The notes under the pieces: model-generated | What the model saw: only the letters and a program-made list of their open reading frames with translations | Database searches by the model: none | Told to the model about the DNA's origin: nothing | DNA from: Sinomicrobium sp. | GTDB taxonomy: Bacteria > Bacteroidota > Bacteroidia > Flavobacteriales > Flavobacteriaceae | Direction of reading: 5' to 3' | Length of the DNA: 45,879 bases | Assembly: GCA_029266035.1 (NCBI GenBank) | Contig: JAJUFH010000023.1 | Location: 1-45,879, forward strand | Program-made: the position numbers and the translations under genes | Part shown: positions 1-8,492 of the stretch, piece by piece | How the letters are laid out: the number at the start of each line of letters is the position of its first letter | How positions within the stretch are numbered: position 1 is the first letter of the stretch

Positions 1-107
1 CACAACGACCACATGGTTCACTAAAAAATATGAAACCAGAAGAATTTGAAACTTTTCTTTTGGGGCGCGCCCCAAAAGAAAGACCAACAGTAATCATTAA
101 TTATTAA
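1..107 (+). CDS. IS3-family transposase (OrfB), C-terminal end only, partial
   Basis: Reading frame 3 is open from the window edge to a TAA at 105-107 and gives 34 residues containing RPHGSLKNMKPEEF. That matches the C-terminal hallmark of IS3-type integrases (a form of RPHxSLxxxTPxEF that follows the DDE core). The other two forward frames close at 24 and 48. Only this tail is in the window, so completeness and IS subgroup cannot be judged. A 28-bp perfect palindrome lies inside the coding end (54-81). The identification rests on one short motif, so confidence is moderate. Confidence 0.7.
   Translation, partial: QRPHGSLKNMKPEEFETFLLGRAPKERPTVIINY
54..81. repeat. 28-bp perfect palindrome centred on GGGGCGCGCCCC
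   Basis: TTTCTTTT, then GGGGCGCGCCCC, then AAAAGAAA reads identically on both strands with no spacer. It lies inside the last codons of the transposase (residues FLLGRAPKE). It could fold in mRNA, but no T-tract follows, so it is not a canonical intrinsic terminator. Confidence 0.8.
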
Positions 108-141
108 CCTGAAAAAAGGCAAGCTTATTCAGGCAAGGTCA
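108..141. mobile_element. probable right end of the IS3-type element
   Basis: Right after the transposase stop, CCTGAA (108-113) is inverted as TTCAGG (128-133), followed by CAAGGTCA ending at 141. IS3-family elements usually carry their right terminal inverted repeat shortly after orfB and end in CA. The exact boundary is inference because the left end is outside the window. Confidence 0.3.
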
Positions 142-204
142 GAACAACAACAACAAACCATAAATCACCAACTAAAAAACTACAATCTAAACCCAAAATA
201 AAAT

Positions 205-212
205 TATATTTG
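205..212 (+). promoter_or_regulatory. candidate -7 promoter element of lepA
   Basis: TATATTTG matches the Bacteroidetes -7 consensus TAnnTTTG and lies 66 bases before the lepA ATG. No clear TTTG -33 box sits at the usual spacing, so support is partial. Confidence 0.45.
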
Positions 213-277
213 CAAATTAAACCTGTCCTAAAAAACCGGGAGGTATTCCGGAGAATAAGGGACATATAACCTTTGCT

Positions 278-2074
278 ATGAAGCACATCCGGAATTTTTG
301 CATTATCGCACATATAGACCACGGGAAAAGTACCTTGGCCGACAGGTTGTTGGACTATACCGGATCGGTAACGGAACGGGAGAAGCAAGATCAGTTACTC
401 GACAATATGGATCTGGAGCGCGAGCGTGGTATTACTATCAAATCGCACGCCATACAGATGGAATATGTTCACAAGGGAGAAACGTATACCCTAAACCTGA
501 TAGATACTCCCGGACACGTAGATTTCTCTTATGAGGTATCGCGTTCTATTGCGGCCTGTGAGGGTGCATTGCTCATCGTAGATGCTGCACAGAGCATACA
601 GGCGCAAACTATATCCAACCTATATCTGGCCTTGGAAAACGATTTGGAAATCATTCCGGTACTGAATAAAATAGATCTCCCAAGCGCCAATCCGGAAGAG
701 GTTACCGACGATATTGTAGACCTATTGGGATGTGATCCGGAAGAAGTGATTCCCGCCAGTGGTAAAACCGGACTGGGAGTAGATAAAATACTCGAAGCCA
801 TAATAGAAAGGGTACCACCGCCAAAGGGAAATACCGACGAACCCCTACAGGCTATGATTTTCGATTCTGTATACAATCCTTTTCGGGGGATTGAAGTAAT
901 CTTCCGAGTGATGAACGGACAGATTACCAAAGGGCAGAAAATTAAATTTATGGCTACCGGAAAAGAGTACTATGCCGACGAAATCGGTACACTCAAACTC
1001 ACTCAACATCCAAAACAGGTCATTGAAACAGGAGATGTAGGTTATCTTATTTCAGGGATAAAAGAAGCTCGAGAAGTTAAGGTGGGGGATACCATTACCG
1101 ATGCAAAAACGCCTACAAAAAATATGATTGCCGGTTTTGAGAATGTAAAACCGATGGTCTTTGCCGGTATTTATCCGGTAGATACCGAAGATTATGAGGA
1201 ACTTCGCGCCTCTATGGAAAAACTGCAGCTCAACGATGCTTCTCTGGTATTTACTCCTGAAAGCTCTGCGGCATTGGGATTTGGTTTCCGCTGTGGATTT
1301 CTCGGTATGCTACACATGGAAATCATACAAGAGCGTTTGGAAAGGGAATTCGATATGACGGTAATCACTACTGTACCCAACGTATCCTACCTCGCTTACA
1401 GCAAAAAACAACCGGATACCCCCATCGTAGTCAACAACCCTTCCGACTTGCCCGATCCGTCAGGAATGGATAGGGTAGAGGAGCCCTATATCAAAGCGAC
1501 TATTATTACCAAAGCCGACTTTGTAGGACCGGTAATGAGCCTTTGTATAGACAAAAGGGGACAGATTACCAATCAGACCTATCTCACCCCGGAGCGAGTA
1601 GAGCTCAATTTTGACATTCCACTGGCAGAAATTGTTTTTGACTTTTACGACCGATTGAAAACGGTTTCTAAAGGTTATGCTTCTTTCGATTATTCGCCTA
1701 TAGGAATGCGCAGCTCAAAACTGGTAAAAGTAGATATACTGCTCAACGGGCAATCGGTAGACGCGCTTTCAGCGCTTATCCACGCCGACAATGCCTACGA
1801 TATCGGCAAAAGGATGTGTGAAAAGCTCAAGGAACTGATTCCACGCCAGCAATTCGACATTCCGATACAGGCCGCAATTGGGGCAAAAATCATCTCTCGC
1901 GAAACTATTAAAGCCTTGCGTAAAGACGTAACCGCAAAATGTTATGGGGGCGATATTTCACGAAAGCGAAAACTGCTCGAAAAACAGAAAAAAGGTAAAA
2001 AGAGAATGCGCCAAGTAGGTAATGTAGAAATACCTCAACAGGCATTTATGGCTGTATTGAAACTCAACGACTAA
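278..2074 (+). CDS. lepA: elongation factor 4 (LepA), ribosomal back-translocase GTPase
   Basis: 598 residues, the normal LepA length. EF4 is a translational GTPase that binds ribosomes and promotes recovery from stalled or mistranslocated states. The GTPase motifs are visible: AHIDHGKST (residues 11-19), DTPGH (76-80) and NKID (130-133). An EF-Tu-like domain 2, EF-G-like domains and the Lys/Arg-rich LepA-specific C-terminus ([18 protein letters not shown]) follow. The ATG at 278 gives the canonical [20 protein letters not shown]-terminus. It follows the IS end by about 140 bp and has no operon partner; the next gene is convergent. Confidence 0.98.
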   Translation: MKHIRNFCIIAHIDHGKSTLADRLLDYTGSVTEREKQDQLLDNMDLERERGITIKSHAIQMEYVHKGETYTLNLIDTPGHVDFSYEVSRSIAACEGALLIVDAAQSIQAQTISNLYLALENDLEIIPVLNKIDLPSANPEEVTDDIVDLLGCDPEEVIPASGKTGLGVDKILEAIIERVPPPKGNTDEPLQAMIFDSVYNPFRGIEVIFRVMNGQITKGQKIKFMATGKEYYADEIGTLKLTQHPKQVIETGDVGYLISGIKEAREVKVGDTITDAKTPTKNMIAGFENVKPMVFAGIYPVDTEDYEELRASMEKLQLNDASLVFTPESSAALGFGFRCGFLGMLHMEIIQERLEREFDMTVITTVPNVSYLAYSKKQPDTPIVVNNPSDLPDPSGMDRVEEPYIKATIITKADFVGPVMSLCIDKRGQITNQTYLTPERVELNFDIPLAEIVFDFYDRLKTVSKGYASFDYSPIGMRSSKLVKVDILLNGQSVDALSALIHADNAYDIGKRMCEKLKELIPRQQFDIPIQAAIGAKIISRETIKALRKDVTAKCYGGDISRKRKLLEKQKKGKKRMRQVGNVEIPQQAFMAVLKLND

Positions 2075-2169
2075 ATAGCTATACCTACTTTTTTAATACC
2101 GGAGATACGAATTTTCGTGTTAGAGGAGATTGGAATGGATACCCTACTAGCATATCGATCCATAAAATA

Positions 2170-2610
2170 TCACCGTATCATGGCAATATGAGGTATACCA
2201 TCTTCCAGATAACCTTTGCCTATCTGCTTAAATCCGTGTTTTTCATAAAATTTAAGCAGGTATTCCTGAGCTGATATTCGTATTCTCTCTTCGGAAAAAT
2301 GAGTGGAGATAGCGCTTATAGAAGCCTTTATAATTTCGTGTCCATAACCGTATTGTCTGTAACTTTCTCTGACTACTACGCGCCCTATACTCGCCTCTTC
2401 AAAATACATTCCGGGTTTAAAAATCCGGGTATACGCCACTACCTCATCATCTTTTTTCCCTATCAGGTGCAGAGCATAAGCATCTTTGCCATCTAGATCT
2501 TGATAAACACAGTCTTGCTCCACCACAAACACCTCCGATCGCAATTGGAGTATATCGTATAATTCTTGCAGACCGAGTTCGTCAAACGATTTTACCGAAA
2601 TTGAAAGCAT
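2170..2610 (-). CDS. GNAT-family N-acetyltransferase, ElaA-like
   Basis: 146 residues. The N-terminal region LYDILQLRSEVFVVEQDCVYQDLDG fits the ElaA branch of GNAT acetyltransferases. The acetyl-CoA loop region is seen as GRVVVRESYRQYGYGHEII, and the C-terminal part ends in FYEKHGFKQIGKGYLEDGIPH, typical of the fold. Substrate unknown. It lies 9 bp downstream of rpiB on the same strand and is probably cotranscribed; it converges with lepA. Confidence 0.85.
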   Translation of the reverse strand: MLSISVKSFDELGLQELYDILQLRSEVFVVEQDCVYQDLDGKDAYALHLIGKKDDEVVAYTRIFKPGMYFEEASIGRVVVRESYRQYGYGHEIIKASISAISTHFSEERIRISAQEYLLKFYEKHGFKQIGKGYLEDGIPHIAMIR

Positions 2611-2619
2611 AAATCGGAT

Positions 2620-3057
2620 TTATGAACAACCAAGAGGTATCTTGTTTACGCGGTTTTGATGCCTTCCTCCTTCAAATTCTGTATTCAAAAAGGTCTTTAC
2701 CATATCTAAGGCCTGTGGCAAGGAAACAAAACGAGCGGGAATACTCAATATATTGGCGTTGTTGTGTTCGCGAGCGAGTTGAGTAATCTCTTTGGTCCAA
2801 CAGAGTGCAGCTCGAATTTTTTGGTGTTTGTTGGCTGTGATTGCAGCGCCGTTACCACTTCCGCAGATAATAATTCCAAAATCGGCTTCGCCCGATTCTA
2901 CATCGTCCGCTACCGGGTGAATAAAGTCTGGATAATCCACACTGCTATCGGCATCTGTACCGTGATTGGTCACTGTGATCCCCATATCTTCGAGCAGTTC
3001 TTTTATCGCAAATTTATACGAAGTACCTGCGTGGTCGTTGCCTATAGAAATTTTCAT
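2620..3057 (-). CDS. rpiB: ribose-5-phosphate isomerase B
   Basis: 145 residues, the RpiB/LacAB length. It interconverts ribose-5-phosphate and ribulose-5-phosphate in the non-oxidative pentose phosphate pathway. The N-terminus MKISIGNDHAG carries the phosphate-binding His9. IIICGSGNGAAITANKH (residues 62-78) includes the catalytic Cys65 in the CGSGNG loop. First gene of a two-gene unit with the GNAT gene. Its 5' side faces the AT-rich, DnaA-box-like gap. Confidence 0.95.
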   Translation of the reverse strand: MKISIGNDHAGTSYKFAIKELLEDMGITVTNHGTDADSSVDYPDFIHPVADDVESGEADFGIIICGSGNGAAITANKHQKIRAALCWTKEITQLAREHNNANILSIPARFVSLPQALDMVKTFLNTEFEGGRHQNRVNKIPLGCS

Positions 3058-3613
3058 GGTGTAAACGTTTATATATGTGTACGCAAAGGTACTAAATAAG
3101 GCTTTTGAACCGCTATAAACAGCCTTGTTAATTTGATTTTATAAATATTTAATAATGAATTAATTATACCTTAACACTAACTGTTGATATTTATAGGCTA
3201 TAATCTCAAAAAATAATTTGTTTTTATCAAAATATATTGCAATATGCTTTTTTATTCGGATTAATCAAGTGGATTCTTTTAAAATTTCTCGGTTGGTTAT
3301 CAAGTTTAAAAACACAGTTATCAACACTTATTGGTACTGCTATTTATCAAATAAAAACTGTTATTTACAATTGTTCACAACTGTTAATTACTTCTCATTT
3401 ATCCGTAGAAATGAAGAGCTTATAGTGGGTAAAAACTGTTGATTACCCGGTATAATTTTTAATAAGAGACAAAGTCAAGTTTTTCCGGAAAAACTTACAC
3501 CACAAATTAACAGCCCATAATAACACATCAAAAAATATTTTAAAAAAAAAGAATTTATAATGATAATGTTAATTGTTGTTGATTACTTCTTGTGGTTAAA
3601 CTGGAAATAATAC
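3058..3613. other. AT-rich intergenic region with DnaA-box-like 9-mers; candidate oriC
   Basis: A 556-bp gap without a credible gene. It holds many near-matches to the DnaA box TTATNCACA, on both strands: TTATCAACA (3318-3326), TTATTTACA (3361-3369), TTGTTCACA (3371-3379), TTATCCGTA (3399-3407), TGTTGATAT (3182-3190), TGTTGATTA (3437-3445 and 3577-3585) and TGTGGTTAA (3591-3599). Two strongly AT-rich tracts flank the cluster (about 3132-3168 and 3529-3567), suitable as unwinding elements. No perfect TTATCCACA is present. The origin role is inference, helped by parS-like sites about 14.5 kb away. Confidence 0.45.
3084..3091 (-). promoter_or_regulatory. candidate -7 element of rpiB
   Basis: On the minus strand the sequence is TACCTTTG, matching TAnnTTTG, 27 bases upstream of the rpiB ATG. 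No clear -33 TTTG at 17-19 bp spacing was found. Confidence 0.45.
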
Positions 3614-3856
3614 TCAAACAATTCTCATTGTAGTGCCTTTATCTTCAAATTCTCTCAAGATTTCAATTGCGATATCTACGTCTTTGTGATGTACTTTTAG
3701 CTGTATTCCGCCAAGGGCATTGGAGTAGAAGGGGGTTATATTTACCATGGTTTCATTCTCGAAGACATGGGGAATTCCGGCATCTTCCAAAGCGAGGCGG
3801 AGCACCGCGTATTCGTAGGGGTATGTAAAGACCGCTATAGTTACAAATTCTTCCAT
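3614..3856 (-). CDS. DUF2007-type small protein
   Basis: 80 residues. The pattern AVFTYPYEYAVLRLALEDAGIPHVFENETMVN, then a Gly-rich turn and LKVHHKDVDIAIEIL, resembles DUF2007 (putative signal-transducing, PII-like ferredoxin-like fold), a small family common in Bacteroidetes and Proteobacteria. No signal peptide or membrane segment. Molecular function is unknown. It is divergent from rnr and borders the candidate oriC gap. Confidence 0.75.
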   Translation of the reverse strand: MEEFVTIAVFTYPYEYAVLRLALEDAGIPHVFENETMVNITPFYSNALGGIQLKVHHKDVDIAIEILREFEDKGTTMRIV

Positions 3857-3985
3857 CGACTTAGTTTGGTGTTATAGGTGTATAAAAATAGGGAAATATT
3901 ACTTTATTTAATTTTTAAGTTATACACTCTCGCCATGTTACTTCGATTATTATTTGTACTTTTCGAACATAATAGAAACGATTAT

Positions 3986-6181
3986 ATGTCAAGAAAGAAA
4001 AAACGTGCTGAGAAGCACAAAAAGAGTGAAATTATCAAGGGTATTTTTTCTGTACTCGAAAAGGATCCCAACAAATCATTCAACTATAAACAGATTGCTT
4101 CAAAACTGAATATTACCGATGCTGGAAGGCGCAATATACTCATAAAGAAACTGGTAGAACTCAAGGAAAAGAAATCTATTAAAGAGGTAGAACGAGGTAA
4201 GTATCAAGCCATACCTTCACTCAATTATTTTACAGGGATAGTAGATATTACGGGTAGGGGAAATGCCTATGTGATTTGTGACGAGCTGGAAAAGGATGTT
4301 TTTGTACCGTCGAATATGCTGGGAAAAGCCTTGCATGGAGATGAGGTAGAGGTGTATGTATTTCCAAGGCGATCGCGAAACGGAAAGAAGCTAGAGGGAG
4401 AGATTACCAAGATTATCAACAGAAAAAAGACAGCTTTTGTAGGAGTAGTTCAGATGCAGAAAAATTTTGCCTTTGTACTACCTACAGATTTTCGCATGTA
4501 TACCGATATTTTCGTGCCTAAAAACAAAATAAACGGCGCTGAACACGGCGATAAGGTATTGGTGGAGATCGAAGACTGGCCGGATAAGGCCGATTCGCCT
4601 TACGGCAAAATTCAAAAAGTATTCGGTAAACCGGGAGAGCACAATACCGAAATGCACGCCATTCTCGCTGAATACGGTTTGCCATACACCTTTCCGGAAG
4701 AAGTGGAGCACTATGCTAATCAGTTAGATACTTCTATCACAGCCGAGGAAATAAAGAAACGACGCGATATGCGTGAGGTGCTCACCTTTACCATAGACCC
4801 GGCAGATGCAAAAGACTTCGATGATGCGCTGTCTTTTAGAGTGCTAGACAACGGAAATTTTGAAGTGGGAATACACATTGCCGATGTGTCGCATTACGTA
4901 CAGCCGGGGAGTGTTCTCGACGAAGAGGCATACAACCGGGCTACTTCGGTCTACCTGGTAGATCGCGTAGTGCCTATGCTGCCCGAAATACTGTCGAACA
5001 ATGCTTGTTCCCTGCGTCCGAATGAAGAAAAATACACCTTTTCCGCAGTCTTTGAAATGAATGGAAAAGGGGAGGTGCTCGAACAGTGGTTTGGGCGTAC
5101 AGTAACCTATTCCGATCGGCGTTTTGCTTATGAAGAAGCTCAGGCTATTATAGAGCGACAGGACAATGTAGTGCCAAAAGAGGTATCGCTAAGCGGAGAG
5201 GAGTACAAAGTAGAACAGGAGGTAGCCGACGCTATTCTGAAACTGGATGAAATAGCCAAGATAATGAGGGTAAAGCGAATGAAATACGGCGCTATTTCGT
5301 TTGATAAGGTGGAGGTGAAGTTCGCCCTCAATGAGGATAATGAACCCACCGGAGTTTACTTTAAAGAGAGTAAGGATGCCAACAAACTCATAGAGGAGTT
5401 TATGCTGTTGGCCAACCGAAAGGTGGCAGAGTATATCGGAAAGGTAAAACCTCCAAAAACTTTTGTATACCGAGTGCACGACGAACCGGATGAGGACAAA
5501 TTAATACAGTTGCAGGGCATTGTTTCGCGTTTTGGATATGCTCTTGATATGAAGAGTAAAAAGACCATTACAAGCTCTCTAAACAACCTTCTCAGGGATG
5601 TTCAGGGCAAGAAGGAACAGAATATGGTCGATACTTTGGCTATACGTACCATGAGCAAGGCCGAATACACCACGCATAATATAGGGCATTACGGATTGGC
5701 TTTTGATTACTACACGCATTTTACCTCTCCCATACGGAGGTATCCCGATGTGATGGTTCACCGACTGTTACAGCACTATTTGGATGGTGGTGAGTCGGCA
5801 AAAGAGGAAGTTTACGAAGAGAAATGCAAGCATTCTTCTTCTATGGAAAATCTTGCGGTAAGTGCTGAAAGGGATTCTGTAAAGTATATGCAGATCAAGT
5901 TTATGGAAGACCGCAAGGACCAAGAGTTTGTCGGAGTTATTTCCGGTGTTACCGAATGGGGTATCTATGTCGAAATTATCGAGAATAAATGCGAAGGTAT
6001 GATTAGAATTCGTGAGATTCGCGACGATTATTACGTATTTGATGAGCGACAGTATGCACTGGTAGGTGAGGTGACCAAAAATATGTACCAACTGGGCGAT
6101 GAAGTGATTGTAAAAGTGAAAAGCACCGACTTGGTAAAACGCCATCTAGACTTCGAATTACTGGGAAAAGCCGAAGATTAA
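3986..6181 (+). CDS. rnr: ribonuclease R (3'-5' exoribonuclease)
   Basis: 731 residues from the ATG at 3986, close to the usual RNase R length. It degrades structured RNA processively from the 3' end. Visible in order: a basic start MSRKKKRAEKHKK, a winged-helix region (about 15-75), two cold-shock OB domains (about 80-220), the RNB catalytic domain with DPADAKDFDD (271-280) holding the metal-binding Asp residues, and a C-terminal S1 domain (about 640-725). An in-frame ATG at 3878 would add 36 hydrophobic residues and starts only 22 bp from the divergent DUF2007 gene. I reject it because the basic start at 3986 matches the family. Confidence 0.95.
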   Translation: MSRKKKRAEKHKKSEIIKGIFSVLEKDPNKSFNYKQIASKLNITDAGRRNILIKKLVELKEKKSIKEVERGKYQAIPSLNYFTGIVDITGRGNAYVICDELEKDVFVPSNMLGKALHGDEVEVYVFPRRSRNGKKLEGEITKIINRKKTAFVGVVQMQKNFAFVLPTDFRMYTDIFVPKNKINGAEHGDKVLVEIEDWPDKADSPYGKIQKVFGKPGEHNTEMHAILAEYGLPYTFPEEVEHYANQLDTSITAEEIKKRRDMREVLTFTIDPADAKDFDDALSFRVLDNGNFEVGIHIADVSHYVQPGSVLDEEAYNRATSVYLVDRVVPMLPEILSNNACSLRPNEEKYTFSAVFEMNGKGEVLEQWFGRTVTYSDRRFAYEEAQAIIERQDNVVPKEVSLSGEEYKVEQEVADAILKLDEIAKIMRVKRMKYGAISFDKVEVKFALNEDNEPTGVYFKESKDANKLIEEFMLLANRKVAEYIGKVKPPKTFVYRVHDEPDEDKLIQLQGIVSRFGYALDMKSKKTITSSLNNLLRDVQGKKEQNMVDTLAIRTMSKAEYTTHNIGHYGLAFDYYTHFTSPIRRYPDVMVHRLLQHYLDGGESAKEEVYEEKCKHSSSMENLAVSAERDSVKYMQIKFMEDRKDQEFVGVISGVTEWGIYVEIIENKCEGMIRIREIRDDYYVFDERQYALVGEVTKNMYQLGDEVIVKVKSTDLVKRHLDFELLGKAED

Positions 6182-6272
6182 CGGTATATTTGGAATGATT
6201 ATTGAACGCTGATGGACAGCGAATACATTAGGGTTTGTCCAATCAGATTCTAAGATTAAAAGATTGAATTTT

Positions 6273-6947
6273 ATGAAGCGCATATTTTTTGTGGTGGTAC
6301 TGTTGGTGAGTACCTGTACTTTTGCTCAGAAGAGCATAGAGAAGGAAATGGGAAAATTTGATGAAGTAAAGGTATTTGACGGTATTTCTGCACAGCTCTT
6401 TCCTTCTGAGGAGAACAAAATTATTATTTCGGGAGAAGATGCAGAGTCTGTAAGCGTAGTAAACAACAACGGAGTACTCAAGTTGCGCATGAATATAAAA
6501 AAGGCGTTTAGCGGGCACAAAACATTTGTAGAAATACACTACAAGCAGAAACTGAGTATTATCGATGTCAATGAGAATGCTTTTATAGGTTCGCCAGAAA
6601 CTTTTAAACAGGTGAGCCTTGAGCTGAAGGCTCAGGAAGGTGGAGAGATAGATATTGCTTTAGACGTGGATAAACTGAAATCGAAGGCGGTGACAGGAGG
6701 AATACTTACCGTAAAGGGAAAATCTAAAAACCAAGAAGTTGCAGTCAACACAGGTGGAGTGTTTAACGGAAGCGAGTTGACCACCGAGCAGACTACCATA
6801 AATCTCAACGCTGGAGGTAATGCCAGTATCAAAGCGACTGAATATGCTGATGTAAAAGTAAGAGCCGGAGGAACGGTTAAGGTTTATGGAAAACCTGAAG
6901 TATTAGAGAAGCAAACGTTTTTGGGAGGAAAAATCATAGAAGAGTAA
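6273..6947 (+). CDS. exported DUF2807 (head GIN domain) protein
   Basis: 224 residues. A Sec signal peptide is clear (MKRIFFVVVLLVSTCTFAQ, with cleavage probably after TFA). The rest is a repetitive beta-solenoid-like chain with VSVVNNNGVLKLRM, IDVNENAFIGSP and IKATEYADVKVRAGGTVKVYG, typical of DUF2807, also called the putative auto-transporter adhesin head GIN domain. Located in periplasm or envelope; role unknown. The ATG at 6273 is preferred to an upstream in-frame TTG. The lysE-type gene starts 12 bp after its stop, so the two are probably one operon. Confidence 0.8.
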   Translation: MKRIFFVVVLLVSTCTFAQKSIEKEMGKFDEVKVFDGISAQLFPSEENKIIISGEDAESVSVVNNNGVLKLRMNIKKAFSGHKTFVEIHYKQKLSIIDVNENAFIGSPETFKQVSLELKAQEGGEIDIALDVDKLKSKAVTGGILTVKGKSKNQEVAVNTGGVFNGSELTTEQTTINLNAGGNASIKATEYADVKVRAGGTVKVYGKPEVLEKQTFLGGKIIEE

Positions 6948-6959
6948 TTAATTGACGCA

Positions 6960-7640
6960 ATGCAGGATATTCTCGCTGCCATTCCGTGGGGTATTTTACT
7001 GGCCTTTACTATAGGACCGGTGTTTTTTGTACTGTTAGAAACCAGCGCTATCAAAGGGATAAGGGCTGGTATTGCATTCGACTTAGGTGTGATTACCAGC
7101 GATATAATTTTTATACTTATCGCCTATTTCAGTACCAATCAGATTCTTGAAAAACTCAAGGACGATCCAGCACTTTTTATTTTTGGAGGGGTACTTCTAC
7201 TGTGTTACGGCCTTATTTCTTTTGTGAAAATACGGAGAGAATATCTGAGAAATGCCGACAATATGGACGATTTTTCCATCTATCGAAAAAACTATGCAGC
7301 CCTGTATTTTAAGGGGTTTTTACTCAATTTTATCAATATAGGAGTACTCGGATTTTGGCTGGGAGTTATTATTGTTTTCGGACCGAAATTAAACATGGAA
7401 CCACAGCGGATTATTACCTTTTTTACCACCATTATCCTTACCTATTTAAGTATTGATTGTATCAAAATAGTATTGGCTAAACAGTTGAAAGGAAAACTCA
7501 CCCCTTGGCGTATCTACAAAGTAAAGAGAGTGATAAGTATTGTACTGATGGTTTTTGGAGTGGCACTTATTGTACAGGGATTGTTTCCAGCCGAAAAAGA
7601 AAAAATTAAAGAAGCCATAGAGGATATCAGAAGTAAGTAA
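6960..7640 (+). CDS. LysE/RhtB-type amino-acid exporter
   Basis: 226 residues, the LysE size. The N-terminus IPWGILLAFTIGPVFFVLLETSAIKGIRAGIAFDLGV is the LysE hallmark (helix 1 with G-P, then GxRxG). About six hydrophobic segments are visible: around 5-28, 40-60, 70-90, 118-140, 152-172 and 188-207. It probably exports an amino acid or derivative across the inner membrane; the substrate cannot be told. It follows the DUF2807 gene closely and ends at a strong hairpin with a T-tract shared with the convergent tRNA-Cys. Confidence 0.85.
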   Translation: MQDILAAIPWGILLAFTIGPVFFVLLETSAIKGIRAGIAFDLGVITSDIIFILIAYFSTNQILEKLKDDPALFIFGGVLLLCYGLISFVKIRREYLRNADNMDDFSIYRKNYAALYFKGFLLNFINIGVLGFWLGVIIVFGPKLNMEPQRIITFFTTIILTYLSIDCIKIVLAKQLKGKLTPWRIYKVKRVISIVLMVFGVALIVQGLFPAEKEKIKEAIEDIRSK

Positions 7641-7649
7641 TTATTCTCA

Positions 7650-7689
7650 AAAAAAACGCCTTGTAGAATATTCCACAAGACGTTTTTTT
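7650..7689. terminator. bidirectional intrinsic terminator between lysE-type gene and tRNA-Cys
   Basis: Arms 7650-7664 and 7675-7689 pair over 15 positions with one mismatch around a 10-base loop, with A7 on one side and T7 on the other. It can end the + transcript of the exporter gene and the - transcript of the tRNA, whose 3' end is at 7691. Confidence 0.85.
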
Positions 7690-7690
7690 G

Positions 7691-7761
7691 AGGCACCGAG
7701 CGGATTCGAACCGCTGTACAAGGTTTTGCAGACCTCTGCCTAGCCACTCGGCCACGGTGCC
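7691..7761 (-). tRNA. tRNA-Cys (anticodon GCA)
   Basis: 71 nt folding into a full cloverleaf: 7-bp acceptor stem GGCACCG/CGGTGCC, D arm GCC/GGC, anticodon stem GAGGT/ACCTT with loop CTGCAAA (anticodon GCA), a 4-nt variable loop, and T arm AGCGG-TTCGAAT-CCGCT. The discriminator base is U. The 3' CCA is not encoded and must be added by CCA-adding enzyme. Confidence 0.97.
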
Positions 7762-7853
7762 CTGTATCGGGACGGCAAATCTACTAATTTATTTTTTAAT
7801 CCACTAAAATAATAGTTTTGAATTCTCCTGAGAATTTATCCCGATTGATCAGC

Positions 7854-8237
7854 TTATAAAGGGGTCGATTCACTGTTGTCGTTACGATCTAAAGTCATGC
7901 CTATGGTCACCATTTCCACATTGCCTCCTATGGGTGGATTTATTTTTGAAACTTCTACTGTAGCTTCTCGAGCAATCTCTATTTCACTGAAGATCCGATT
8001 TATAATGCGTTTGCACACCTGTTCGAGAAGTTTAGAACGCACTGACATCTCTTCTTTTACAATGCGGTTAATATGTACATAATCTACCGTATCGCTGAGC
8101 TGATCTGAGGTAGCCGAAGGTTGCAAATTGGCCGTAACGGATACGTCTACACGGTAATCACTGCCTATTTTTCCCTCTTCTATAAGACATCCGTGATAAG
8201 CGTATACACGAATATTTGAAAGTTTTATGATTCCCAT
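7854..8237 (-). CDS. folB: dihydroneopterin aldolase (folate biosynthesis)
   Basis: 127 residues, the FolB length. It cleaves 7,8-dihydroneopterin to 6-hydroxymethyl-dihydropterin and glycolaldehyde. The N-terminal VYAYHGCLIEEGKIGSDYRVDV carries the pterin-site YHG and Glu residues; ATVEVSKINPPIGGNVEMV holds the conserved Lys-x-x-Pro-Pro catalytic region. It stands alone here, not beside folK or folP. A consensus promoter lies upstream (8287-8317). Confidence 0.92.
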   Translation of the reverse strand: MGIIKLSNIRVYAYHGCLIEEGKIGSDYRVDVSVTANLQPSATSDQLSDTVDYVHINRIVKEEMSVRSKLLEQVCKRIINRIFSEIEIAREATVEVSKINPPIGGNVEMVTIGMTLDRNDNSESTPL

Positions 8238-8286
8238 AGTTTTCTCTGTGATTGCAATTGATTTTTACAACTGCGGTATAGAAATG

Positions 8287-8317
8287 CAAAAGTAAGGCTA
8301 TCGTGGGCAATCACAAA
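8287..8317 (-). promoter_or_regulatory. folB promoter, consensus Bacteroidetes type
   Basis: On the minus strand TTTG (8314-8317) is followed after exactly 19 bases by TACTTTTG (8287-8294), fitting TTTG-N19-TAnnTTTG. The implied start site leaves a leader of roughly 45 nt before the folB ATG. Confidence 0.7.
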
Positions 8318-8424
8318 GCAATAGACCAATATTTGAATGTACTGCTTATAAGTCGTATACTACAGATTGTTACCACTTTGGCGTTTTTAGAGCTCTGTGG
8401 TATTCCGAATTCAAATCGTTGACG

Positions 8425-8432
8425 TATTTTTG
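8425..8432 (+). promoter_or_regulatory. candidate -7 element of glnS
   Basis: TATTTTTG matches TAnnTTTG, 60 bases before the glnS ATG. No -33 TTTG at the expected distance. Confidence 0.45.
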
Positions 8433-8492
8433 CAGTCGGCAGTACTCGACTATTTTAAATTAAGGGCTGTGTGTTAAAGAAAAACAACTGTT

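Noticed and set aside
3218-3442. Short + strand frames of 62-74 codons in the rpiB-DUF2007 gap
   Set aside because: Composition is that of random AT-rich DNA, with no family motif, and two overlapping frames compete. The region is better explained as non-coding.
3878-3985. N-terminal extension of RNase R by 36 residues
   Set aside because: It is hydrophobic and unlike the family, and the ATG at 3986 gives the usual basic start.
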